Source: Gnetum montanum
Lineage: Eukaryota; Streptophyta; Gnetopsida; Gnetales; Gnetaceae
Assembly: GCA_015680685.1 (NCBI GenBank)
Contig: MNCI01000986.1
Coordinates: forward strand, 598,795 to 662,794
Reading direction: 5' to 3'
DNA length: 64,000 nt
The position numbers and the translations under genes were made by a program. The notes under the pieces are model-generated. The model was not told where the DNA came from. It worked only from the letters and a program-made list of their open reading frames with translations, and did not search any database. This document shows positions 45,646 through 56,963 of the stretch, piece after piece (position 1 is the stretch's first letter; each line of letters opens with the position of its first letter).

Positions 45646-45895
45646 GGTTTCTTTTGCTCCTCTTAGTTCCCTGTCTTTTAATTTTGATTACCCCATAAAG
45701 TATTTGCAGATCCTCGTCTAGTGGCCAGGTTTTGACCTGACTGGGTCCTTTATGTAGATTTAATGCTTCAGCATACTTTCTTCCTTTAGTAAATTGATTT
45801 GATCTACGATAGTAGGAAGGGCAGTTAGAGGCAGACCAGATTGATTGATATTTTATTAGTGAGGATTTGTTGCCGAAGAGATTAGTCATATCTGC
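45646..45895 (-). other. Unassigned minus-strand open stretch, possible exon
   Basis: A frame of about 80 codons starts MTNLFGNKSSLIKYQSIW, preceded by TTTCTCAG, which could be a splice acceptor, and containing CAGTCAG|GTCAAA, a possible donor. Before element D inserted, this DNA lay about 0.5 kb upstream of the DUSP12-like gene on the same strand. It might be an upstream exon or chance. I do not recognise the protein. Confidence 0.25.
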
Positions 45896-46019
45896 CTGAG
45901 AAATTTGAAAATTTTATCATATCATCATCATAGGGCACACAAAAAAATCTCTAAATGCAACTCCTCTCAAAGAAATTTCAGTTGCACAATGGGAGCATAT
46001 GGTTAGCAAATTTCACAAC

Positions 46020-48055
46020 AATAGGGTACTTAGAAGACTTGATTTGATGAGGATTGTATACAAGATAGGAGAATATTAAGAACACAAATAACAATCATAG
46101 ACAAAGTTTAGTTAAGGCATATAAATGCTTGATTAGAACCAAGAGAATGAAATTTATCAAAGAGTAGTAGGAATATTTTGCTGACATCATTAAAAAGGAA
46201 CATAGACAATTTTGGCAATGTATTTGTTATAAAGCCTCTTAATCATTTAATTTTTATTTTCAAGATATTTGCTTATTTTACAATAAGCTATTTACAGGAA
46301 AAGATGATACTTCTACTACTATTGTACAACAATTACCTCTCCAATTTACTCTTGAGGAAATCACAAATGGCATTAAAAAGCTAGCATCTAGCAAAGCTAT
46401 AGATTCAAATGGTTTAATGCAGAATTATTAAAGTGGGCATGATCTACTATTTATATAGAAATTTGGCAGCAATTAAATTCAACAATGAAGCAAGGATTAA
46501 ATCAACATTGAAAAACTAGTAAAGCTATATTGTTATATAAATAGGGGGATAAGAGTAATTTGAACAATTATTGAATGATCATTATGAGTAATATTTTTGC
46601 TAAATTGTTGAGCACTTTGCTAGAAAAGAGAATTAGTTCTTGGGCTAAAGGTAACCAGGTCAAGGCAAGGTGTTAAAGAAAATTTCAAACAAGATCACTC
46701 CATTATTAATCACTTAGTTACTCTTAGACATTGCATAGAGTTTGCAAAAATGCCTACTAAAAAAGTTTTTATTTGTTTTATTGATTTTGCAAAAGCATAT
46801 GATTTAGTGATCCATGCAAAACTATAGTTAACACTAGCATAAAATTGGCCTCCCTTTAAATTTGACTGCAGCAACTCAAAGATTGTACAAGGAAGTGATT
46901 AATGAAATTACATATAGCAATTTAGAGAAAAAATTTCAATTCCAAAGAAAAATTGAAGTTAAGCAAGGTTGTTCACTTTCTCCAACTCTGCTTGGTATCT
47001 TTATTGATGAAATGTAAGAATGGTTGTGCAATGAGCAAGATAGTCATGCTATCATAATTGGATCCCAAGTAGTGAATCTTCTTTTATATGTAGATGATGT
47101 TGCCTTGATCTCCACTACTATAGAAGGTATGCAAAGTATGTTGCAAATTTTAAAAAATTATTGTCGTTTATCTAGCCTTCAAGTGAGGGTAGATAAAACC
47201 AAATTAATGATATGGGGTATAAGAAATACCTACTAAAATTTCCATTTTGGAGGTACCAATGTGCAAATCATAATATTTGGATCTCATTTATATGGACAAT
47301 TACATGCAGGGGAACTGCATCAAAGAAAAAATAACAAAAGGTTTCAAAGCTCTACATGCTTTCAAAAACAAGTGTAAGGATTTAGGACTCTAGCCTTGGA
47401 AGGTCATAAAACAAATTTTTCAAACCATTGTCTATCATATCATATTGTATGGATGTGTTGTTTGGGGACCTAGACTGCTAAACTTTGGAAAGATATTGAA
47501 AGAGTGCAAAAACCTTTTCCTCTTGATGAGTTAAAGGTGAAAATACAAACACCTTATTCAATGTTATTATGTGAATGTGATTTATTATCTTTAGAAACAG
47601 AAGCCTTGTGCTAATTCATTGCATATATTCATAACTTGCATATCTCAAGGCAAGACAAATTCTCTGAAGTAGTTCAGGGGATGCAAGTGTTGAGAAAATG
47701 GAATATCTCTTAGGAGGACATGCAACAAAATCCTAAATATTTGCCAACTAGTTAAGTAGAAGGTTTTAACAAAAATGTGGTCTAATGTGGAAGGCAAGAG
47801 ACAATAAAATTTATACCGCATTAGATCTAATAAGCTAGATGTAGAAGCTCATTATCTCTTAGCTATTATTTCAATCAAGTATCGAAATGCCATAAGCAAG
47901 CTTCGCGTAAGTTCTCATCATCTTAAAATTGAAAGTGGAAGATGGATGCAACTCCCCCGAGGAGAGCACATTTGTAGGTTGCGCAAATTAGAAGCCCTTG
48001 AAAATGAGTTACATGTGTATCTTTTTTCTGTTGTGACTACCCATTTGAGATAACA
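46020..48055 (+). pseudogene. LINE (non-LTR retrotransposon) reverse transcriptase relic
   Basis: Plus strand. Pieces in LINE order: EEITNGIKKLASSKAID (about 46350), SNIFAKLL, FICFIDFAKAYD-like sequence (about 46765-46800), VKQGCSLSPTLLGIFIDEM (about 46950-47010), then VVNLLLYVDDVALIS with the catalytic YVDD at 47087-47098 and LQVRVDKTKLM. The C-terminal part ends with GRWMQLPRGERICRLRKLEALE at about 47935-48005. Many stops and shifts. The N-terminal endonuclease is not seen, consistent with 5' truncation. No clear poly(A) tail or target duplication was found; a short A run lies at 48067. Confidence 0.85.
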
Positions 48056-48130
48056 TTATAATGTTACAAAAAAAACCTGTATAATTTGTTTTTGCCCCTA
48101 TCGGTGCTTGGTCAATTTGTAGAGTCTTGG

Positions 48131-48994
48131 TGCAGGGGTGGCACCAATAGGACCCAATCCACAACTTCTTAGCAGTTTAGCTTAGAAAATAAGAACACAA
48201 TAAAATAAAGAAAAATCTTCTTATATTAGAAAAATTCTCAAAATACATAGAAGATACATTAAGATGAGGAGCCAAGCTCAACTCACAACTCTCCCAAGAA
48301 TCTTAGAGGCCATACTTGTCTCCTCAAGACAATACACTTATAAGAGATTCTCCTAACCTCTCTTAAGTGCTCTCCCTTACCTCTCACTCAACTTCCTTGC
48401 ACAAGCTCTCTTCTTGGCACTTCGGCACTCACAATGGTGAATTACATCAATATTTATAAGCAACAAAAAAACAAGAAACCTAGAAACCTTTCCTTAACTC
48501 AACTTAAGGCTCTTTAAATGTTTCCCATGTCTTCTCACCTTCTCGACTATTTCCATCTTGCTTTAGCTATTTAACAAATTGGCATGGGCGTTTTCGAAAG
48601 CTTCTCCATCCATCTAGGTCATCTCTAACTTTGCTAGGACATCTCCTCCAAAAACCCAGCTCTTGAGTGAAATATCTGCTGTTTTTCTAGGACATCTCAT
48701 TTGAGCCCAAGACAGCTCATGCACAAGGGAAACGTCTCATCTAAGACATCTTAGGTTCTGGTGAGACGCCTCACCTACTAGGGCTAAACATAAATATGCT
48801 TGTTTTGATGTCGAGAACCTCTGGATACCTCCAAACAAGTCCCCATAGACACTAGAACCCCCTAAACTCATCAAAATGAGCCCAAACACCTTGAAACATG
48901 CCAAAATACCTAAGAATCATCCTCAACAAAATCAGCACAATAAGACACATAGTATGTAGGGTAGAACAAAAGGATCGAAATAGATGTCCCTACA
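48131..48994 (-). repeat. Solo-LTR-like segment with long inverted ends
   Basis: Ends are TGCAGGGG and CCCTACA, 864 bp apart. The inverted similarity extends outwards: AGAGTCTTGGTGCAGGG on the left faces the complement of CCCTACACCAAGTCTCT on the right. Inside are several GGACATCTC/GAGACG-type motifs (48600-48780), reminiscent of the LTRs of elements A and B. No 5-bp direct duplication is seen, so it is either an LTR with unusually long inverted ends or another terminal-inverted-repeat element. Confidence 0.5.
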
Positions 48995-49210
48995 CCAAGT
49001 CTCTCTTTATTTTTTATGAAAATGTAATATCTATCTAATAAATCCTATGGGTCTTCATATGTAATAAAGCTTCATTTTATTTTATTTCATTTATTATAAA
49101 TCCTAGACCCCAATTAAAGACAAAAATATTAAATGATCAAAGCATACATTTGACAATGATAGTCAGTTAATGATAACTTCAAAGTTTCTAGTTTTGGGTT
49201 CATTGTCTTT

Positions 49211-49255
49211 GATTGCTCAGTTAGCAAAGCCTACTTTGCCAGGCTCAAATTGCTG
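49211..49255 (+). repeat. tRNA-like (SINE-type) segment
   Basis: GATTGCTCAGTTAGCAAAGC resembles a pol III A box and its context, and AGGCTCAAATTGC the B box, 20-25 bases apart. Probably a fragment of a tRNA-derived SINE. No cloverleaf was verified. Confidence 0.35.
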
Positions 49256-49850
49256 TCATAGGGCCTCCAAAAGATATCAAAACTTTTTTAAAAAATAACA
49301 TAAAAAGAAAGAAAGAAAGAAAAAGATATAATATAAAATAAAATCTCTACCACAAAACTTTGTGATGCATATCATTCACTAAAGAATCATTAAATTGTTA
49401 AGGGTGTTAGTAAGCCTCTGAGCTGTGCCTTACTGGTAAGAGAAATGACATTTTGCGTAGATTTATCTTGGGAAATAAAACTCTTTAATTTACCAAAACA
49501 TCAAAGAGCAAAAAGGAAGCTTCTGAAACTATTGTGTAATCAGTCAAACTTAGTGCAATGGCATGCTAAGTATAATCTTGATTATTTAGCAGTAGTTCCA
49601 TTCACATCAAAATTGTTCCTTTGCTAAGTACTAGTTAGCACTGCTAGCCTTTCATTTGTTTAACCTGTGGCTGTTCATTTGGTTATGCGATAAAATATCA
49701 TGAATATATATTATTAATTATTTGAGAAATGGTACATGAACCCTCTTGATAGTTCAGATTTTGTAAGGAAAAAATAATTCACCGATGTAATAACAGTAAA
49801 CAAATTTCTTTCAACATTATGTTCAAGCAACATATTCTAATACTAAAGGG

Positions 49851-49925
49851 TTGGTCTTGGGCCTTTGACATGATGGTTAACAACATCCAGTCTTGGCTAT
49901 CAGGTTTCACGTCCCAATACCATGC
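49851..49925 (+). repeat. tRNA-like (SINE-type) segment
   Basis: GGCCTTTGACATGATGGTTAAC, then CAGGTTTCACGTCCCAATACC, has the spacing and wording of plant tRNA-derived SINE heads (A box, then a B box like GGTTCRANTCC). Degenerate. Confidence 0.4.
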
Positions 49926-50355
49926 CTAGTGAGAGTGATTAACTGACTATGTACTTGGGGATTTAGTTTTTACCAAAGCCACTCCCTAATTCCCAAGGAT
50001 GTAAAAGATAACATTATTTGTATGATCTTAGGAATCAAATTGTTTTATCTGATTTTCAGTCACCTATTGTTGACAATAGAATGCAAACAAGCTACATGAA
50101 TTTTATGAACACCTACTAGGAGGATTTAATACAAAAAAATAAATCAGAAATTAGGAATTAAAAGGATTAATTTCAGAGGAAATACTTATTAGAGTTTTGA
50201 GCATACAGAATGGAGATCAAAACGTTGTTACCCAATAGGTCAATGGTAGGAACCAACAAGCTGTATAGTCTACAGTATAAAATATATACACACCATCAGC
50301 TCACCACAAATCAGTGTATTTGGGTTGCTTTTCAAAGTTCTTGGAAGGCCAACAT

Positions 50356-50400
50356 TGTCATACAGGCTCAAATGCTCAACTAGTTGAGCCAAATCTCTAT
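50356..50400 (-). repeat. tRNA-like (SINE-type) segment
   Basis: Minus strand TTTGGCTCAACTAGTTGAGC, then ATTTGAGCCTG, resembles the A-box half of tRNA-derived SINEs. The B box is not clear. Confidence 0.3.
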
Positions 50401-52459
50401 CAATTCCTTGATGTTCTCTCCCGAGTTTTCTGTTAAAACAAGTTCATAGCTATCTCCCTTAATTATGATGAATTAATTTCATTGTAACTGCTTGTACTTC
50501 TTTACCCTTCATTGATATGAGAATTGAGTCTGATATACTTGACTTTGGGATATAACTGCTCTAATTCAGTTGATTGATTGTCCATGATTTTTGGATGCTG
50601 AGTTGTAGAGGCTATTTAAAAGAGGGGGTAAGAGCTAAGGGAGGTACACAAAACACAGTTCCTAATTAGAAATTACATCAGCCTGCATTCCCGTAGATGT
50701 TTCACTCTAAATTGAAGAGTTCTACCACTTAAATTCTCATATACTGTCTTGCCCTTTTTCTTAGTCCACAATTCCATTTTCTATAATTGTGTTCATTATG
50801 CTTCTACAGTTACCTCCAACAACTGATATTGGAGCATAGTTTGCAGTGGATTGCTGGTAGAGCATTAAAGATGATGGACAATGATGAGATTCATATACTT
50901 ATGGGTTCCAAACACCAAATCTAGACACTTACAATGATAGATATTCTATATCAGGAGATAGGCAAGCTTTGTCTGCGATCAGCCATTTTGTTTGATGAAC
51001 TTTTATAGACGTTGGCTGAGACTTTAGAAAATGGCTTGTAAAATAAGCTAATCAAGTTATATGAACAACCATCACAAGCAACCAAAACTTTTTCATGACT
51101 GTTCACACAACTAGTCACAACTTCAACCCAAAAAGAGGGGGGGGGGGGGGGGGGGNGTTGAGGAGATTGTTTAAGTTGAAGATAAAGGAGAATGGTAGAG
51201 TGACCCAACCTCTCTAAATTCAATAGTGATTATGTATGGCTGATATCATGGAATCATGGAAAATAGTTTTAAATGATAAGGTAAAATCATTGTTATTGGT
51301 CTCTTCCCTTCCAGATAGTTAGGAAACAACAGTTACAAAAATAAGTGCATTATGTCCAGTGCTATATTTTAATGCTACAGTTAGAGCTCTGTTGGATGCT
51401 AAGAAGACAGAGGCTGCCATGCAGCCCGCATCATCTAGAGGAGAAACTTTGGGTGTTGAAAATAAAGGAAGAACTCAACACTAAGGAGCTTGAGGCAAAC
51501 ACAACGATGCTGAAAGGAAGAAGCAATGATGGTAGAAGCAAAAGTAGACCATGTTCCCAAAGTAAAGAAGAGGCTGTTGCTACTATCACTAGCCTGAGCA
51601 TATAAGAAGGAACTTCGGAGAAAAGGAGCAAACCAAAGGAGGCTATTCCACACAAAACTATAGGTAAACATAAAATGACAAAGTTGGGGTTACCTTCATT
51701 ATATTTCATGCACTTTGCCTACTAGTGAATTTAGTTAACCTAAGAGAGTGAAAATGGATTCCAAAGCATCTTGATCAGCAAACACCATTGTTAACCAAAC
51801 CCACGTTGATCAACACTCCCATGACTTGTGCTTAAGTTGTGATTTCTAACTTTCACTCAATCAAAGGTTTTCTTATATCGTTGTATTTTTTTTCTCAAAT
51901 ATTAAATCACATGAATTTACAATCATTATAGAAATTCTGAAATTACAAAATACACAAACAACAAAATACTGATATAGCAAAATATCAGAAAGAAATTGGA
52001 AAATGCTATTAGAAGAGACTCAAAATTGATCCTTCTAGCATCCCAACCATCATTAGTATAGGTGGTGAATGAAAAATGCAGTGGTTGGAACACCAATTTT
52101 GAAACACAACCTTTCAAGATAATTCAAGAGTCACAATTGATAGTGCTTTCCTCTCAATGTCTCCTATGGTCCCGTGGATGTTGGCTATTCCACACACTAT
52201 AGGCACATCACACACAAAATTGAACTGTCACTTGGTGTTGGAAGATTCTACCACCCTCTGCGAACCAAATGAATATTTTGGTTTTGGAAGGATTTCGAAC
52301 CTGGGACTTTGATAACATGTTTTTTAAAAGAAATTTAACATGCATTGGCTAACAATCAGTCCCAAAAGCCAAGACCATTAAGCATGTATCTAAACCCCCA
52401 ATCAACAATTTAGACTTGAAAAAGGATTAAGCACAATAATTACATGCATACAAGAAGAT

Positions 52460-52945
52460 ACTCCTTGGCGCATGTGTTTTGCAGAAAAATATTGCCAATT
52501 AATAAATCTCAAGAATCATTCATAATATGGTAGAGACAATGTGGTACGATTGTAAAGATTAATGGGAAAATTTCTAGTTGAGCTCGTTAAGAACAGCTTC
52601 CTGTGACGAGGTAAACTGTCAACATTGTCAATTATTTGGAGTTATACGAACTCTTGAGGTCTATTGTATCTTAAAGAAACACGCATAACAACTCTAAAGA
52701 TTGACAAAGAATCACTCAAGATAAATCTAAAGATGGATTCTCCTTGGTGCATGTTGTTTGCCCACAAATAATACTAATTAATAAATCTAAAGAATCACTC
52801 CTAATGATGTAGAGGCAATGCAGAATCACTCCTTGGTGAAGATTGATGGAAGCACTGGCTAGGTATAGTTCCCAATGACAATGCAAGGATGCCAATTAGG
52901 TGAGGTTATAAGCACTCTTGGGTGAACTGTATCTTACATTTCGTT
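52460..52945 (+). repeat. Diverged direct duplication of about 210 bp
   Basis: 52460-52680 and 52737-52945 share 'actccttggcgcatgtg/tctccttggtgcatgttg', 'attaataaatct.aagaatca' and 'gtagag.caatg', and both close with 'actcttg.g....tgtatctta'. Offset is about 277 bp. Possibly two LTR or MITE fragments; no terminal features were identified. Confidence 0.55.
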
Positions 52946-54240
52946 CAACCTCATTTATCATCCTACAATTTCAGTCCAAAGGATACAAATTCGATTCCTG
53001 CAACTGGCATATTTTCCATATTGGGGATGATAATGACGGTAATTGATTTGCAAGACTAAATGCCAAAGGAAGCACACCACCAATTTTCCTAATGAATGCA
53101 TTTAATGACGGTGACAGTACAGGTTAACGTGCCTCATTTTCTATGGTCACACCAGCAGTGAGAGAGGGAAGATCTAAAGTCAACTAAAACAACCCATTAA
53201 GTAGGAAAGCGCTCATTGAAATGGATTTAGTGGTGTATTTAGTACCCGCCAATTCACAGTAGAGGAAGCGCGCTAATGTTCACAAATTAGCTGTACAATG
53301 CACTCCTTTCACAATGATTTCGTTGACAAAACAGCCAGAATTCTGTGACGGGAAAACCGACAGGCATCAGTGATAAACTAATAAAGTTAAATGAATTGGA
53401 TAATCATTCCGTCAAAAGATAGGACGAAAATGCAATTCATGCAAAGTTGCAGGTTAGTAGGTTACCAAAAAAAAGTCATATTCATTCAGAGAAGTCGGAT
53501 ATGTTCCCCGCGTAAGAAAAAAAGGTAAGCCCACGATCGGCGGGGTCGACAATCGCAAGTTAGATTACGAAGTACTGGTCAAGTTTAATGCAACAAAGAA
53601 ATCAACAAAATTATCGCAGGCACCAAACCAATCACAACCGTGTGGCCTTACAAATAACCTCTACCAGTGTGCCGTACTCAGATGTGCAGGATTACCCAAA
53701 TTCTCATATGACCAGAGGGTGCTAAGTAAATGTATCCTGGGTGTCCTATACAAAGGGTCTATATGCTCGCGTTCCAGAACCTTAATTTCTTTATCAAAAA
53801 TATCTGCTGCTGAGAAATATTTTTAAAAAGAAAAGAAAATCAGCATTTTATGCATATGGCAATCTAACAGCTTTTGAGTACCTGAGTTATGCGAGCAGTC
53901 GAACCTGAAAGCGATAAAATTCGTAATGGCGATTTAAGCTGACTCCCTGCCTCCCTGAAGGTCATGCACATCTGCTCTCATAAACAAACGAGTCGTATGA
54001 CGACAAATTTTTCTTTCAGGGTTAGTTTTCCGTTTATTAGAAACAATCTTGTTTAGAAAAGGAGTAGAAAGCCATTTAAGGAAGGCGTTAGAACCTGCAA
54101 CCTTTTTCTTATATTTACCTTGAAGATATATACCGGTAGAACTTTATAACTCAGTATTGCAAATAAGCCTTTAACCTATAACTTGGAATTTTTAAATCAG
54201 TAATCTTACCACCCGGCTAACATTTCATTGTTAAGAAAGC

Positions 54241-54375
54241 CATTTTAATGCACCATATAGCATTTTAAGAGGTTGCCAAGGCAACCATTTTAATGCACCA
54301 CATAGTATTTTAAGAGGTTGTTGGGGCAAGCATTTTAATGCACCACATAGCATTTTAAGAGGTTGATGGGGCAGG
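54241..54375 (+). repeat. Tandem repeat, 3 x 45 bp
   Basis: Three exact-length units beginning CATTTTAATGCACCA and ending GGTTGCCAAGGCAAC or variants. TATAAATA follows at about 54381, but no gene is visible downstream. Confidence 0.9.
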
Positions 54376-54450
54376 TGACTATAAATACACCCCAAGACAT
54401 ATAGCTAATAGAGACTTTAGAAGAATTATAAAGAAATATAATAATGCCTT

Positions 54451-54512
54451 AAGCATGACTTGAACTAATAACTCATTACTCAATAAGACAATGAACTAAC
54501 CACTCAAGCAAC
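54451..54512 (-). repeat. tRNA-like (SINE-type) segment
   Basis: Minus strand GGTTGCTTGAGTGGTTAGTTC, then TTAGTTCAAGTCATGC, gives A-box-like and B-box-like motifs about 35 bases apart. A diverged second copy of the same segment lies at about 55236-55290. Confidence 0.4.
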
Positions 54513-55978
54513 CTATTATTGGCAAAGGTTGCCAATTCAAGTTATACTTGTTTATTTTATAATTTGTGTAATTTATCATGCTAGGTATATATCTTGAGGT
54601 GGACCTATGGCTATGTTTAAACCTATACTTATCTTTTGGAATATTCATTTAAACCCTTGTTGGAACATAAATAAAAATACAAAATGGACTCTCAAATTTT
54701 AGAACAAGTTAAAAAATACAAAAAGGTTCCTCTTGGAACATGTTTTAATAAACACAAAAAGGACTCAAACTTTAGAAATGTAAAATGGAATATGAAATCC
54801 CTCCAAACAAAAACCTCTTCCTTGAAATGTTTTGTATGATAAAAAATGGAAGGTAAAAGCTTTTTTTTTTTTCAATGCCTAAAAACATCTAGTCACTATA
54901 TATTTTTTACATTTTCTATATATGAATATAGACTCAAGAAGCTTGGTCTTATGGTAGATGCACTTGTTTGTTTCAAGATTAGATTTGAAATTCAAATAAT
55001 ATTCTTCATGATTTAAGGGATGTAGTTAGAGTTTAAAGAAAAGTTTAAAAAATAAAAAATAATTAATTTTAAAAGATGTAATGATTAATTTTAGGGAAAG
55101 AAAACCTTTTTTCAATAAAAAAAGAAAAAAAAATACAAACAAGAAAATAAGATAAAGGATAAATCAAATAAAAAACTAGTTAAAAGAAAAGGGGTAAAAA
55201 AATTTTAAGTAAAATAATATCATAATGATATTTTAAGCATAATTGAACTTGCAAATTCATACATTTAAGGCAATAAGTTTGTAAATTAAGCATGTTATCA
55301 TTAGTAATAAATATAGAATATATTAACGAACATTTAAAAATTATTACAAAGAATTAAAAATAAAACAAAGAAAAGATTAAACTAAACAATATTTTAATGA
55401 ACATTTCTAAATTATTTAACTTTTTTAAAAATAGGCTACTAAGCCCTATTTTACTTAAATTCAGGAGTATCTATAGTTATCTTGCTTTAGTTTCTAGATC
55501 CTGAATCCCCTCCCTTCCCTTTAAAAAAAAACTAGAAAAAGAACCTTCATCTTAATTAACATTATTACAATGAATTTTTAAGAACTTCTTCAATTTTTCT
55601 CTTTACAAAGTTTTCTATTATATAAAGAACTTTACTATTATAATTTATCACTTATAATTTTTAAAGGCGTTATCATTTTTACATGTTCTACAAGAGGTGA
55701 TTGAAAATGTTTACTTTGGTCAAGAGAATCTTTTCTCCTTAGTAAAAATCAAATATTTCTTCTCCAAATGTTCATATGTTAAAGGTGGTGTATCCAATTA
55801 TTTCTTCTTCAAACTAATGTCATTCTCTAAGCACTTTAATAAAAGATACTACTAAAATTAAAAATTTTAATTTAGTATTAATTTTTCATTAAGATAATGT
55901 CTCTACTCTATTAGCAAGGGCTTCAGTGGCAAGGGTTTCAACATTTACCTAAGGTGGCAAGGGCTTTGGTTGCAAAGG

Positions 55979-56823
55979 TGATAAATCCAAAAATTTTGAG
56001 CCAACGATATTCTAGTACGATATCATATCTACAATGTCGTAGATATCTCACCATTTGTTATTGTATAAACAATATCGCTGGGTGCATGCTAGCCTATATA
56101 AGCAACACATGGACGCATGGATTTGTAGTAGATTTGATAGCCTAGTAACAAAAATCTTTCAATTTGTTTTCTTGAATTCAGTACTTATTAGTGTGTGTCT
56201 GTAGTGTGATGTTTTGTAATTAAGCAGAATCTTTATTCAAGTGTGATGTACTTGGATGCATTGCATGAACAACAATAAAGATCAAGATTACTCTACATCA
56301 TTGCAACAACACTTAGTTTTATTTTTGTTTTCAATTAGTTTACTGTTTTACTATTTTCATAGTTAATGTTTATGATTACTGTCAATAAGCAGAATGAGTG
56401 TGACTGATCTCAAGCATGTAAATGTAACTACTTGGAAATCCAGTAGTACTATCATTTGGTACACCTAGTAGTGAGTTACTTGGTAATCCTAGTAGTAGTT
56501 GCACAAAGTCCAAGGTATGACCAAAAGACCAGCACCAGCTACTTATCGCATAGGCTAGTTAGATTTGTTTTGTTGTTACTTAGATTTAGAAACTTTTACT
56601 TTTACTTCATGATTAGTAGGAGCTTAATGGCAAATACAACATCAATATCATATACCTCATCATGAGTTAAACCATATGCATTGATTTTACTAACTCATGT
56701 GGGAAGACAACGATCACGAATGCTAACTAATTATTGTTATAATCACATTGCCTTATTTGTGGAGTTCGACAAGGATTGCATGTGAATACTCATATCTTGT
56801 ATGGTTGGGTGTTGGGTACTCCA
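55979..56823 (+). repeat. 5' LTR of Athila-like copy 2 (GATATC superfamily)
   Basis: TGATAAATCC to GGGTACTCCA, about 845 bp; the left end is less certain than the right. GATATC-type motifs lie at 56006-56082, then TATATAAG at 56095, then AATAAAGATCAAG. The right end matches the solo LTRs ('gagttcgac', 'gtatggttg.gtg..gggtac'). It is followed at once by the primer site, proving it is a 5' LTR. Confidence 0.82.
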
Positions 56824-56824
56824 T

Positions 56825-56842
56825 TGGCACCATTGTCAGGAA
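56825..56842 (+). other. Copy 2 primer-binding site, decayed tRNA-Asp type
   Basis: TGGCACCATTGTCAGGAA aligns with the Athila primer site TGGCGCCGTTGCCGGGGA. All five differences are C-to-T or G-to-A. It starts one base after the LTR CA. Confidence 0.75.
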
Positions 56843-56963
56843 TAAGTTAATGTTATACTAAGTAATTAAATTTTCAAAGTTCATTGTATTAGAACCTAAC
56901 TCTAATCTTCACAACCTTAATATAAAACACACTTAACATAAACTATTAGAAAAAAAGGATAAC

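Larger units (their letters stand above)
49010..55978. other. Lower-repeat tract with tRNA-like fragments and small duplications; no gene assigned
   Basis: About 7 kb without recognisable retrotransposon coding sequence. It contains tRNA-like segments, a 19-G run ending in N (51137-51156), a diverged direct duplication (52460-52680 versus 52737-52945), a 3 x 45-bp repeat (54241-54375) and AT-rich DNA after 54600. Some parts (about 53450-54060) are less AT-rich and may be intronic or promoter DNA of an unseen gene. The frames at 51345-51605 and 49445-49627 show no family motif. Confidence 0.4.

Noticed and set aside
50951-51223. Minus-strand frame with a proline run
   Set aside because: The prolines are the complement of a 19-G homopolymer next to an N; the frame has no other support.
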